Positions 27,574 to 37,000 of a stretch of DNA of 64,000 nucleotides are shown piece by piece; within the stretch, counting starts at the first letter, position 1; each line of letters starts with the position of its first letter. The stretch spans positions 1-64,000 of the forward strand of contig NZ_JACVZE010000006.1 in the NCBI RefSeq assembly GCF_015461805.1. Direction: 5' to 3'. Source of the DNA: Pseudomonas pisciculturae (GTDB lineage: Bacteria; Pseudomonadota; Gammaproteobacteria; Pseudomonadales; Pseudomonadaceae). A program made the position numbers and the translations under genes. The notes below the pieces were generated by a model. It saw only the letters and a list, made by a program, of their open reading frames with translations. It did no database searches and was not told the DNA's origin.

Positions 27574-28878
27574 TCAGAAGTAATACGGGAATTTCAGGCT
27601 AAAGGTAAAGTCCGGCGCATCATCGGTCATGCCAATGGCCAGGTTTGGCACAATCGTCAGGTTCGGCGTGGCCGCGATGGTCATGCCCACGTTGAAGTAA
27701 CCTGCGTTCGCATCGCTGGACACCACCGACTGCCAGTCCCCCCCATCAGGCTTGAGCTTGCTTTTGCGCTGCACCAGGTCGGAAACAGAGAACGACATAC
27801 TCATTTTCTCGTTGAGGGCAAAGGCGACACCTACGCCAATCTGGAAGCTGTCGCCCAGGCTGACCTTGCCGCCGACTTTCTGGTTGGCGTTGGAGCTGAT
27901 GTCGTCAAACGAATCTTCAAAGTTGTGGGTGTACGACAGCGAGCCGAACAGCACTGCTGGGTCGAAGGTCTTGACCAGGGAAATCCCCGGCGTAACCGAC
28001 CACACGCCGTTGCCCGTTGGCAGGCTTTCGGGCACGAACAGGCTGTCGTTGTTAGGCGATTCGATCAGCTTGATGCCATACGGTTCTTTACCCGTAGGCG
28101 CCTTGACCCGTACCGACACCACGGCATCTGGCAACGTGTCGGTCTCGTCGAGGAACTTGTAGGCAATGCCGAAGTTGACGTCGCCAATGGTTGGGTCGCG
28201 GGTGACCGATGCTTCGGACGTTGTCGTGCCACTGTTGCCTGCGCCGCCCGACTGGTAGGTCGACTCGCGGTACACCACCGGTACGTTGATGTCGAATTGC
28301 CAACGGTTGTCGAGGTTATAGCGCCCGGTCAGGTCAAGGGTCCAGTTATCCGCCTTGATCCGGTCCAGGTTGATATTGCCAAGGAAGATCGAGTCCAGCG
28401 CGAGGAAGCCATTGAGCGTCAGCTGGCGGGCGTCATAGCGCGAATAAGTAATGCCGGTTTCAAAGCTGAACTTGCCATCGCCGAAAAAGCCGCTGGCCTC
28501 GTTGTAGAGGTTACTGACGCTTTGTGCCGGCGCCGAGTCGTCCTTGAGACTTTGCCCATAAGAACTGCCGCCCCCGGCACCGCCTGATGCGGCGGCGGCA
28601 CCCACACCTGGCGCGCCGGCCACGGTGGTGCCTTTGTTGAAGTCTGCGGGGGATTTTGCCAAGCGTTTCGGCGCGGGTGTTGCTGGCTGGTCTTCCACTT
28701 GCCGAACCCGTTGTTCAAGTACCGCCAGTGCTTTTTGCTGCACTTCGTAGCGTTGCTTGAGCGCCAACAACTCTTGTTTAAGCGTTTCAATGTCGGCGTC
28801 CGGCGCGGCATACAGCAGGGTTGCCGGCAGGAGCGTACTCAAACAAACCACGGCACGTAACGATAGCGATCGATGCAT
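27574..28878 (-). CDS. fapF: FapF, outer-membrane pore for amyloid secretion
   Basis: 434 residues with a signal peptide (cleaved near LLYAAPDA), a coiled-coil segment at about 28-62 (IETLKQELLALKQRYEVQQK and a further LEQRV heptad), a Gly/Ala-rich plug linker, and a C-terminal beta-barrel ending FTFSLKFPYYF. This is the known layout of FapF, the trimeric channel that exports Fap subunits across the outer membrane. It is the last gene of fapABCDEF. Confidence 0.92.
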   Translation of the reverse strand: MHRSLSLRAVVCLSTLLPATLLYAAPDADIETLKQELLALKQRYEVQQKALAVLEQRVRQVEDQPATPAPKRLAKSPADFNKGTTVAGAPGVGAAAASGGAGGGSSYGQSLKDDSAPAQSVSNLYNEASGFFGDGKFSFETGITYSRYDARQLTLNGFLALDSIFLGNINLDRIKADNWTLDLTGRYNLDNRWQFDINVPVVYRESTYQSGGAGNSGTTTSEASVTRDPTIGDVNFGIAYKFLDETDTLPDAVVSVRVKAPTGKEPYGIKLIESPNNDSLFVPESLPTGNGVWSVTPGISLVKTFDPAVLFGSLSYTHNFEDSFDDISSNANQKVGGKVSLGDSFQIGVGVAFALNEKMSMSFSVSDLVQRKSKLKPDGGDWQSVVSSDANAGYFNVGMTIAATPNLTIVPNLAIGMTDDAPDFTFSLKFPYYF

Positions 28879-28928
28879 GAAGTAAGCCGTCCCTTTCTAA
28901 CTGCGTAAGTGTCGTGGCTCAGCGTAGT

Positions 28929-29681
28929 TCAATAACCGATAGTGCGTAGGCCTTTGAGTTGATCCAGGTTGAGGTTCTGGGTGATGTTGTTCAAACCATT
29001 GTTCCCCAGCACCACATTCAACTGCGTCAGGTTGTTGATGAAGTTGCTGTTGCCTTGGATAACCGTGCCTTGCAGTACATTACCGGCGCCGATCTGCTGC
29101 ACGACATTGCCTTGGTTGTTGTTGGCCAGCAGCGACATTTGCAACCCGCCGTTCTTGGCCGAGACGGTGACTTGGCCGGCGGCGGTACTGCCGGTAATCG
29201 GTTGGCCTGCGACCAGTGCCTGCCCGGATTGCGCATAATTGGCGGGTGCCAGACCGTTTTTGGTCACGTTGATGTCCACGGCGTTGTTGGCCGTATTGCC
29301 ATCACCGGCCGCGCGCACGCTTTGAGTCACGCCTTGGCCCGTGCCGAGGCCGTTGCCGCCGACGACCGTTCCTGTGCCGTCCGGTTGCTTGATGCTGCCG
29401 TTGCCGTCGCTACCGGTGATCTGCACGTAAAACTGCGGGGTGACGGTCGACTTGTCGATCTGCATGCTGGCGCTCGCTGTGACGTTCGCCCCGGCTGCGT
29501 TGGTCCAGCTGCTGCTCATGACGACCCCGAAACTGATGATCCGCCCGGGCATCACATAGCGCCCGCGCATCTCAGCCATTTCCGAGTCTTTGATTTCGAT
29601 CGGCTTGAAGGCCGTAGAAGCATAAGCGGGCATTGAGGCTGCCAGGCACATGACCGTCAGCCAACGGTAAGTGTTCATCAT
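28929..29681 (-). CDS. fapE: FapE, minor fibril-associated protein
   Basis: 250 residues with a signal peptide ending MPAYAS and an Asn/Gln/Gly-rich mature region (NNNQGNVVQQIGAGNVLQG, then NLTQLNVVLGNNGLNNITQN). FapE homologues are minor fibril components or cap-like factors. Position between fapD and fapF is the standard order. The ATG at 29681 is followed by a second ATG; either may be used. Confidence 0.88.
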   Translation of the reverse strand: MMNTYRWLTVMCLAASMPAYASTAFKPIEIKDSEMAEMRGRYVMPGRIISFGVVMSSSWTNAAGANVTASASMQIDKSTVTPQFYVQITGSDGNGSIKQPDGTGTVVGGNGLGTGQGVTQSVRAAGDGNTANNAVDINVTKNGLAPANYAQSGQALVAGQPITGSTAAGQVTVSAKNGGLQMSLLANNNQGNVVQQIGAGNVLQGTVIQGNSNFINNLTQLNVVLGNNGLNNITQNLNLDQLKGLRTIGY

Positions 29682-29715
29682 CTGCTCCTGGAGCGTCCTG
29701 CTCCTTATTGCGCTT

Positions 29716-30393
29716 CTAGAAGAAGTCGCTCTGGATGAAACCGAAGTCCATCAATTCGCTGTCGCGCACCGGAGTGAACTCGTTCAACTGGTTCTTGGCG
29801 GTCAGCGGTGTGGGCGGGGAGAGCAGGGCGTTGGTCTTGTCGTAGCCTTCACCCAATACGGCAAACACAATGCCGTTCCAGCCCTTGATGAAATCGTCCC
29901 TTGTATAACGTTTGTGACCCAGTACCGGGTCGCCAATATAGACCCAGTCCTTGTCGGAGCGCTGCAGCACCACGAAGTGCTTGTAGCCGCGAATTTCCAG
30001 CAGCACCACAACGGGCACTTTTACCGTGAGCAACACGTCTGGCGTGATCCGGTAGCCTCTGGCACGCATGCCGATGCTTTCCAGATAGCGTTTCATGTCG
30101 AGCATCGAGAAGCCTTGGGTGCGTACCAGGTCCTGGTCTGCGTTGATCAGCATGCCCTTGATGACGTGTTCTTCGTCCACATCCATCCAGTAGGCTTGAC
30201 GCAGGATGGTCGCCAGTGCGGCGGCGCCGCAGCTGAAGTCGGTTTTCTGTTCCACCAGGTTGGCAAATTTGCGCTCGCGGATGCTCTCGACATTTTTGTA
30301 GATCAACCCACCACCGGGCATGACAACCGCCATTTGCCCCGCCCAGGTCGGGCCGGTGAGTGCTAACATAAGAAGAGAGGCAACGAGGCGCAT
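29716..30393 (-). CDS. fapD: FapD, C39-peptidase-like protein
   Basis: 225 residues with an N-terminal signal segment and a C39-type papain-like peptidase domain: C55 in DFSCGAAALAT, H139 in GYKHFVVLQ and D155 in YIGDPVLGH form the expected triad. FapD is required for Fap assembly and is probably periplasmic. It lies downstream of a strong hairpin that separates it from fapC, which should lower its expression compared with the subunit genes. Confidence 0.92.
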   Translation of the reverse strand: MRLVASLLMLALTGPTWAGQMAVVMPGGGLIYKNVESIRERKFANLVEQKTDFSCGAAALATILRQAYWMDVDEEHVIKGMLINADQDLVRTQGFSMLDMKRYLESIGMRARGYRITPDVLLTVKVPVVVLLEIRGYKHFVVLQRSDKDWVYIGDPVLGHKRYTRDDFIKGWNGIVFAVLGEGYDKTNALLSPPTPLTAKNQLNEFTPVRDSELMDFGFIQSDFF

Positions 30394-30422
30394 GATCGTA
30401 TGACCTGTTGGACACTGGAATG

Positions 30423-30449
30423 AAAAAAGGGCCTTGTTGCCAAGGCCCT
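30423..30449 (-). terminator. Intrinsic terminator/attenuator between fapC and fapD
   Basis: On the minus strand AGGGCCTTG (30449-30441), loop GCAA, CAAGGCCCT (30436-30428) is followed by TTTTTT (30428-30423 region). A perfect nine-pair stem, tetraloop and U-tract, eight bases after the fapC stop and before fapD in the same operon. Confidence 0.85.
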
Positions 30450-30456
30450 ATCAGGA

Positions 30457-31143
30457 TCAGAAGCGAGTGATTGCTACGTTGTTCTGACCTTGGTTGTTGC
30501 TGCCTGCTGCGTTGTTGGAGCCAACAATGCCCGAGGAGTTGTTGAACGAGTTGTTGATGCTGGCGTTGTTGACGACTGGGGTGGTTTTCCAGCCATGACC
30601 AGTGGTGGCGCTGAGGTTGAGCGTCAGGTTGCCGGTCACTTCTTGCGCGGCGTTGATAGTGGCAGCACCACCATCGCCATGTTTGCCAGAGTTGATAGCG
30701 ACGCTGTTGCTGCCTTGGTTAGAGGTGCCAGCAGCGTTGTTCGACTGAGCGATACCCTTGGAGTCGTTGAAGCTGTGGTTCACCGACGCGTTGTTTTTGG
30801 TGCCGCTGTTGACCACCAGGTTGCCGTAGTTGGCTTGGCCCGAGTTCACGGTGGCAAACACAAAGTCGGCATCGCCAGAGGTGATGGCTACGTCGTTTTT
30901 ACCTTGGTTGTTGTCACCGGCTGCGTTGTTGCTTCCCGCGATACCGCTGGCGTTGTTGAAGCTGCTGTTGATCGAGGCGTTATTCTGGGTTTTGTCATTA
31001 AGCACCACGTTGCCGTGGTTGGATTGGGCATCGTTTACGGTAGCGGCCGACGAGGTTTTTTTGTAGTCGCCCGCTTGAGCAGCAACAGCCATGAGCGCAG
31101 CAAGAGCGAAAGCCAGTGGTTTAAGAGCCATAGTAGTTTTCAT
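30457..31143 (-). CDS. fapC: FapC, major functional-amyloid subunit
   Basis: 228 residues with a signal peptide cleaved after VAAQA (residue 24). Three imperfect 34-residue repeats lie at 54-87, 117-150 and 192-225, each starting NNASxNxSF and ending NQGxNxVAI. They are separated by linkers of about 29 and 41 residues. This is the FapC architecture. The linkers are short for the family and the mature protein has no cysteine. The ATG follows GGAGAAACACC. It is secreted through FapF and forms the cell-surface fibril. Confidence 0.94.
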   Translation of the reverse strand: MKTTMALKPLAFALAALMAVAAQAGDYKKTSSAATVNDAQSNHGNVVLNDKTQNNASINSSFNNASGIAGSNNAAGDNNQGKNDVAITSGDADFVFATVNSGQANYGNLVVNSGTKNNASVNHSFNDSKGIAQSNNAAGTSNQGSNSVAINSGKHGDGGAATINAAQEVTGNLTLNLSATTGHGWKTTPVVNNASINNSFNNSSGIVGSNNAAGSNNQGQNNVAITRF

Positions 31144-31212
31144 GGTGTTTCTCCGTGCTTCTATTATTAATGGGTTAAGTGTTGGTACGGTCTAGCTATG
31201 GGCTCAGCCTTA

Positions 31213-31776
31213 TCAGTTGAGCCGTAAGTTCAGGGTGTTAGCCACTCGGTTCCCCACCCCGGCGCTCTGATTGACCTGTACCACTCCACGGCTGCCGGTG
31301 AAGGCCTGGTCGCTGGTAACGACCTGGCGGCTGCCAGTGGTAGGGGTCAATCCTGAGTCTGTTGCAAGCGCAACGTTCTGTTGCGACATGACACTGTCGT
31401 CGATGCTCTGCGGGCCAGCGTTCACGCTGATTCGCACAGCATTAATCATTTGGTTTTGTGCCCCGGCCGACTGATTGATGCTCAGTACACCGTTGCCATT
31501 GCTGAAAGAGTTGCCCTGGATCGTCGTTTTGGCGTTCAGGGAGCGGTCGGCGGAAGCGCCGCTGATTTTTTGCGTGACGTTGATGGTGGCCTGGCCGTTG
31601 CGGCCCGAGACGATGGCAGCGTTGTTGCTCAGTTGCTGCTGGTCGCCGGAGGCTTGGTTGATCTGCACGACGCCGTTGTATTGCTTGCCCGAGTTATCAA
31701 GGGTCGAGTTGTTGTCACTGTCGGCCATCGCCGCCGTGCAACCCAACACTGCAAGAAGCATCCAGGAACGGTTCAT
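31213..31776 (-). CDS. fapB: FapB, amyloid nucleator/minor subunit
   Basis: 187 residues with a signal peptide (MNRSWMLLAVLGCTAAMA) and three repeats at about 34-56, 95-118 and 163-186, each carrying G-V-x-x-[IV]-N-Q-[SA]-[AS]-G. The same repeat logic as FapC but shorter and less Asn-rich. FapB is thought to seed FapC polymerisation. It overlaps no neighbour but lies one base from fapA, so the two are co-translated. Confidence 0.92.
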   Translation of the reverse strand: MNRSWMLLAVLGCTAAMADSDNNSTLDNSGKQYNGVVQINQASGDQQQLSNNAAIVSGRNGQATINVTQKISGASADRSLNAKTTIQGNSFSNGNGVLSINQSAGAQNQMINAVRISVNAGPQSIDDSVMSQQNVALATDSGLTPTTGSRQVVTSDQAFTGSRGVVQVNQSAGVGNRVANTLNLRLN

Positions 31777-31777
31777 C

Positions 31778-32227
31778 TCAACGCCCCCCTACCATGCTGC
31801 CGATACTTTTAAGCGGTTCGAGGCCGCTGGAGACGGCGCCGCTGATGGTGCCGGAGAGACTTGAACTGCCGTTGTGGCTGGCTGCGCCGCCAGTACCCAG
31901 GCCGATGCCGCCACCGTTGTTATCCAAACCAATGAAGTTGCCGCTCGGCAGAACGCTGCGGGTAATGCTTACGCCACTGCTGATCCCGGCGATGTCGTTG
32001 TCGCTGAGTTCAGTGTTCAGGGCGTGGTAGATCTGCGCGGATGGATTAGCGTTGACGGTCGTGGGGCTAGGGTCGGAGCCGGCAGTGCGGCCGTACATAT
32101 GACCGCGCACTGCGCGGTCCAGAACAATCACACCATCACCTGCCGCAAGCACTGGAAGGCTCACGCTGGTACTCAGTACGCAGCTGATCAGGAGGAGGCT
32201 CAATGAACCTTGAGTGTGAGTGACCAC
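31778..32227 (-). CDS. fapA: FapA, periplasmic Fap chaperone-like protein
   Basis: 149 residues from a GTG at 32227 with AGGAAT upstream. A hydrophobic export segment ends near SLPVLAAGD; the mature part has SDNDIAGISSGVSITRSVLPSG and a Gly/Ser-rich tail. FapA homologues control fibril composition. First gene of the operon, with a sigma54-type promoter about 55 bases upstream. A TTG at codon 9 could be an alternative start. Confidence 0.87.
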   Translation of the reverse strand: MVTHTQGSLSLLLISCVLSTSVSLPVLAAGDGVIVLDRAVRGHMYGRTAGSDPSPTTVNANPSAQIYHALNTELSDNDIAGISSGVSITRSVLPSGNFIGLDNNGGGIGLGTGGAASHNGSSSLSGTISGAVSSGLEPLKSIGSMVGGR

Positions 32228-32279
32228 GGCAATATTCCTTATCTGTAACGCTGACCCTAAACAGCGTTGATAGGGATAG

Positions 32280-32295
32280 AGCAGAAGCCGTGCCG
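32280..32295 (-). promoter_or_regulatory. Sigma54 (-24/-12) promoter of the fap operon
   Basis: Read on the minus strand the site is CGGCACGGCTTCTGCT, against the consensus TGGCACG-N4-TTGCW: only two of the specified positions differ. The essential GG (32294-32293) and GC (32282-32281) are 12 bases apart, as required. Predicted transcription start is near 32269, about 40 bases before fapA. Confidence 0.75.
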
Positions 32296-32358
32296 CTTTT
32301 TAATTTGCTTATGTATTCAATGAGTTGTGATTAATACAAGGCAAAGTGATGGCCGCGC

Positions 32359-32376
32359 TGTATCAACCGTGAGACA
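32359..32376 (-). promoter_or_regulatory. Upstream dyad 1 (candidate activator site)
   Basis: TGTATCA-ACCG-TGAGACA is an 18-base dyad matching at six of seven paired positions. It is centred about 98 bases upstream of the predicted fap start, a usual place for an enhancer site. Confidence 0.45.
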
Positions 32377-32428
32377 ACGCCCGCCGAAACCCTCCATGCC
32401 CAGCCACCGCGCAAACGGTTCACCTGTC

Positions 32429-32446
32429 TGTATCAGCGCTGTAACA
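32429..32446 (-). promoter_or_regulatory. Upstream dyad 2 (candidate activator site)
   Basis: TGTATCA-GCGC-TGTAACA shares the TGTATCA half and the TGT-N12-ACA spacing with the dyad at 32359. Centres are 70 bases apart. Together they look like a pair of binding sites for one dimeric regulator. Confidence 0.4.
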
Positions 32447-32525
32447 CCGCACATGACAAAACCGTGAATCCGCTGGTTACGGGCGGTGCAGGCCGACAGG
32501 TTGTAAAAAAAATGGACACCATAGG

Positions 32526-32551
32526 CGTGAAAAAGCCCGCATTGGCGGGCT
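32526..32551 (-). terminator. Intrinsic terminator after fecR
   Basis: AGCCCGC (32534-32540) pairs with GCGGGCT (32545-32551) around ATTG. On the minus strand it is followed by TTTTTCACG. It insulates fecR from the fap promoter region. Confidence 0.8.
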
Positions 32552-32555
32552 GGGT

Positions 32556-33557
32556 TCAGCCTTTGGGGGCTTTACGCGGGATCGAGTTGAGTACGGGGTT
32601 GCCGTCCTGGTTGCGGGTCAGGTAGACCGGCAACACCCTGGGCAGAGAGGGGACGAGGTTGGAGACCTCGTTGATGTTGTAGATGCCGCCAATACGAATA
32701 GCGCCGGTGTTGGCATCGGCCAGCATTACCGGTTTGCTCAGGTAGCGATTGATCAGCGGTAACGCATCGCTTAGGGCCAGGTTATCGAGCACCAACTTGC
32801 CCTGGCGCCAGGCCAGTGCGGTGTCGTTCGGGGTGATTGTCTGCACCCGTGGTGTAGCGTCGCCCTGCTGATAGCTGGCTTGCATGCCAGGGGTAAGCGG
32901 CACACTGCCGTGAACCTTGTCGCTGGAGATCTGTACCGAGCCTTCGAGTAACGTCACCCGCACCTGGTCCTGGTATTTCCACACGTTGAACTGGGTGCCG
33001 GTGACGCGCACCTGACCTTCCCCTGCCCGTACGATAAACGGGTGATTGCTGTCATGCGTGACCTTGAAGAACGCCTCGCCCTTTTTCAGCGTGACGCGGC
33101 GTTGATCCTTGTAGTTGCTGTAGACAAGCTCAGTGCCCAGGTTGAGTTCCACTTGGCTGCCGTCACCCAGGGTGACCTGGCGCAGACCATTGGTGGCTTC
33201 GAAGCGTTCATAGGCGCTGGGCAACCAGCCTGCTTCCCAGCCGGTAAAGGCGGCGAGGGGTAGGGCGACAAGGCAAATCGCTGCTGCCACCGCGTAGGTG
33301 CGCGCTCGACTGCGCGGTTTGAACGGCACCACCACCGCCACCGCCACCGTGTCGTTGCGTGGCAGATGGTCGGCGACGTCCCAGATTTCCAGCATCGCTG
33401 CGTATTCGAAGGCGTGCAGCGGGTGCGAGTCGTGCCATTGTTCAAATGCCTGACGTTCACTCGACGTGCAATCACCCGCATGCAGGCGCATGCACCAATG
33501 CGCGGCAGCGTCGGTGATAGCGTCGTACTCGGCTTCTGAAAGGGACTTTTCGGTCAT
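32556..33557 (-). CDS. FecR-family transmembrane anti-sigma/regulator
   Basis: 333 residues. A cytoplasmic N-terminal domain (DAAAHWCMRLHAGDCTSSERQAFEQW) precedes one membrane segment (TYAVAAAICLVALPLAAFTG), then the periplasmic FecR domain (GLRQVTLGDGSQVELN, TGTQFNVW) and a C-terminal STN-like region (LVLDNLALSDALPLINRYL). FecR proteins relay signals from TonB-dependent transducers to an ECF sigma factor. No sigma gene or transducer is adjacent here. Start ATG 33557 has AGGATGAG in front. Confidence 0.88.
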   Translation of the reverse strand: MTEKSLSEAEYDAITDAAAHWCMRLHAGDCTSSERQAFEQWHDSHPLHAFEYAAMLEIWDVADHLPRNDTVAVAVVVPFKPRSRARTYAVAAAICLVALPLAAFTGWEAGWLPSAYERFEATNGLRQVTLGDGSQVELNLGTELVYSNYKDQRRVTLKKGEAFFKVTHDSNHPFIVRAGEGQVRVTGTQFNVWKYQDQVRVTLLEGSVQISSDKVHGSVPLTPGMQASYQQGDATPRVQTITPNDTALAWRQGKLVLDNLALSDALPLINRYLSKPVMLADANTGAIRIGGIYNINEVSNLVPSLPRVLPVYLTRNQDGNPVLNSIPRKAPKG

Positions 33558-33698
33558 TGACTCATCCTGATTTCCCACATTCTAACCTCCGCAGGCGGGC
33601 GGCGAGAACAGCCGTCATGGCGATTGCACATCAATTGGAACTTATTCTCGTTTGGGGGCGCCTAAAAATTCAGGACATTCCCTCAATGGAGAACGAAA

Positions 33699-33968
33699 AT
33701 GCTGAAGAAAACCTTAGTCGCGTTGTGTGCCACCACTGCATTGCTCAGCGCAGGTGCGGCGATGGCCGATAAGCCGGGTGCGGGCTGGATCCCGATTGAG
33801 AAAGCCATTGAAGTGGCGAAGACCAAGGCTGGGTATATCGAGGTCTACGCGGCCGAAGCCGACGACAATGGCTATTGGGAGGTCAAAGGGCGCAAATCCG
33901 ATGGCGTTGTATATGAAGCGCGTATCGACGGCACCTCCGGCAACATCGTGCGAGATCAGAAAGACTGA
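33699..33968 (+). CDS. Small periplasmic PepSY-domain protein
   Basis: 89 residues with a signal peptide (MLKKTLVALCATTALLSAGAAMA) and one PepSY-like domain (PIEKAIEVAKTKAGYIEVYAAEADDNGYWEVKG...YEARIDGTSGNIV). PepSY proteins are often peptidase inhibitors or sensor-associated. A ribosome binding site GGAGAACG precedes the ATG. Divergent from fecR, convergent with the toxin-like gene. Confidence 0.85.
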   Translation: MLKKTLVALCATTALLSAGAAMADKPGAGWIPIEKAIEVAKTKAGYIEVYAAEADDNGYWEVKGRKSDGVVYEARIDGTSGNIVRDQKD

Positions 33969-34002
33969 CGTTCACCCGCCGGGCGCCGTGACCCTGACGG
34001 CG

Positions 34003-37000
34003 TCACGGCATGCCCTGTTCAGGGTCGAGCATGCGCCCCATTTCACAGATAAGTCGGGCTATGGAATCGGCGTTGCGCAGGATTGTGTCGATGCGCTTGT
34101 CAGGCGAGGCGACATCCAGAAACGCATCACGCGCAGTATCGACGCTTGGACTGCCCGTGGTTTCCCTGACGGATTTGAAAGTTCGGTCCTCCGAGCTGTC
34201 AGAGTCCATGCTCTCCCACATACCGAGTAATTCGTTCCAGCGCGAGAACAATCGATGACGCGGCGTGCCCAGTGACAGCGCGTTGCGCTGCATATTCTCA
34301 AGCCAGCTCTGGGCAGCCTTGCCTGCCACCGTCAAGGTTTCGATCAGGTCTACGAATGGGCGCCGCGATTCTGTGCTGGCGATATCTTCGGCGCCTGCAT
34401 TGATGTGGGCGAACTCGTGAATAATGGTGGCCGCTCGTGCATGGCAGTCAATGTCGAAGGGTTCGGTCAATAGGTGTGCATATTCCTGTTGCAGTTGTTG
34501 ATCAAAGAAATGCTCGGTAAAAAACAGTTGTTTTCTTTTATCTTTGTCGACGACGAACGCAATCACTTCTTGTGCGGGATCACGGCTCGTGCCAACCACG
34601 AAACGCGAGGAGTTCCACTCGTCAAGTTCTGGGTCAACCAGGGCTTTGCATAGCGGTACGATGGTGTCTCGCACTTTTTGCAGGACGCCGTCGTCAACAA
34701 TGTCGATGTCAAACAACTGCTTCAGAAAACTTTCCAGGCGTGTGCCGGGCGCCAGGTGTTTGAGTTGCACCAGGTTATGCATCGCGTGTACTGCGTAAAA
34801 TCGGGAGAGGTCCAGCGCATCTATAATCTGCCGGGCTTTTGTTGGGTCAAGTTGACGAATCTCATCCATTCCGGTGGCTTCGATGTTCAGGAACATGCCT
34901 GCGTTGTAACGGGTCACGTAATAGTTGCCCATCTTCGAAAGTGCTTTGCCGTATTGCAGCGATTGACTGTGCGGTGCCAGCACCAGTTGTTGCTGGTGAT
35001 TGCTGGATACCAGGGGGCCGTCACCGCTACTGGCCGTGCCGGCAATGCGCATTTTTTTGGCGGTCTTGATCGGGTAGACCTTGCCCTCAACCGCGCCATA
35101 GAGCGTCTTGCCGTCGGCACTGGCATACAGGCCGGTCGCGGGTTGCTTTTGCAAGTCTTGCAACGCCACCTGGCTGGTTTCAAAGGGTTGCAGGCGAGTG
35201 CGCCTGGGGTCGGTGACATCGAGGTCTTTAAACGTCGGCGCAACGATTTTGTCGGTGGTGGCCAATTCTTTTTCATCCACCTCCCTATACGCTTGAGTAG
35301 GAGGGGGGGGCGCTGGCGTGCGAATCAGCTTCTCCAGCGTCGCCATCCGCGCCACCCCGAGAATGAACGAGCGCAAGGCATCTGCCCAATGATGTTGTTG
35401 CAGCGCCTCGGCAGATTCTTTGAATAGGGTATAGCTCTGCCAGATCACCAGGGGTATCTGTAGTTTTCCCGGCAAGAATTGTGCGGCGCGTTGCACGCCG
35501 CTGCTCAAGAGGCTCTTGATGGTCTCCCAGGCGCCTTGACCATCGGGGTCCTGTTGCGCTTTGAGCATTCGCCCGATGACTTCCCGATTTTCCTGATAAA
35601 GCTGCTTGAACGCGTGGCCTTTGATCGGCTGATTGGCCAAGGTAATCTCTGATACGGCCCCCACAGTGCTGGCCAGCAAGTTCTTATACGTCGTCCTGTC
35701 AGCTTCTTCCTTCAGATGGGCTGTGACCCAGTCTTGCAGCCTGCCGGGTATGTTTAGCTGGACGAGAAACTGTGCCTGGTTTTCGAACTCGATGAAGCTC
35801 TGGCCCGGATAGTAAGGTGCGTAGAGAATCAACGGCCCGGTGGCACCTGCGCTGATTACATAAAGCCCCAGGGCCTTGACGATTTTTGCGCCAGAAGTCG
35901 CGACCATCTCAAGCGGGTGGATGCTCGCCGTGGCACCTGCAATTGTGGCTCGTGCGACGGCGTCCGGCATGTCCATCACCTGACGAATCAGGCTGTAGCC
36001 CGTCTGCGATAGACGCTCTTGCAGTTTTAGCGCATGGGCGTGTTGCAACAGTTGCCAGGGCAATTGCCGGATAAACCGCAACTCCCGTTCGCTCGCTCCA
36101 GGCTGGCCGGGGGCGAGCTTGTCGTTCAGGTAGGCCTGGCTGTCCTGGGCAATGGTCAATTTGAGCAGCAGTTGCCGGATCGTCGACTCGGTCAATTGCG
36201 CTTCGCCCGACTCCACGGCAAATGAGCTCGCCTGCTCGTTGATGTGAGCCAGGGCGTAATCGGTGAGGTTCTGGCGTTCACCGCCCAAGGCCAACCGTGG
36301 CGTGATAAAGACGTCTTCGGGGTAAACGGCGTAGTCCACCAGCATATCGGTGAGCTTGTCGTGAACCTGCTGGCGCAGGGAGAAAATCTCATAAAGGTAA
36401 TCTTTTTCATCCAGGGTGTTGCGCCGATATTGCTCCAGTAGTTCAGCCTGGTGGCGCTGCTCGTCAGGGCTCGCCATACCCAGCCAGGCGGGGAGCGAGC
36501 GTTGCGCAACAAAGTGCTGGGCGACCTGGGCAGCGCCTTCAAGAACGGAGGCCGGCAGTACCGCCAAACGGCTTAGCAGTGCTTTGCCGGTAGGCAGCTG
36601 TGCCAGCCAATGGGCCCTTTGTGCGATGTAGTGGTCGATCCACGATTGCTGACGGTTTTTGTTGATCGGTTCGGTGATCAGCCAGAACGGACCCAAGGTG
36701 TAGTGGGCGTGGGGCCTGCGTTGCATCGGATCAAGGTTTTCCAGGAGTGCCAGGCGCGCAGCAGGGTCTTTGAGGCGATCCTCGAGTGCCTGTTTGGCCA
36801 CGGATGCAGAGGCGAAGCTTTCCAGGCTCCAGGCTGGGGTCCATAGAATCGCGCGGCCCGAGTGCTGGTGGTCAAGGCCGCCGCGCTCGGTAATCATCAG
36901 GCAATTGGCCAGCTTGTGGCGCAGGGGTGCGTTATCGCGCAGGACGGTAACGCGATAGACGTCCGGAATAAAGCCATCGAGGTCTTCGCGTCGATGCCGG

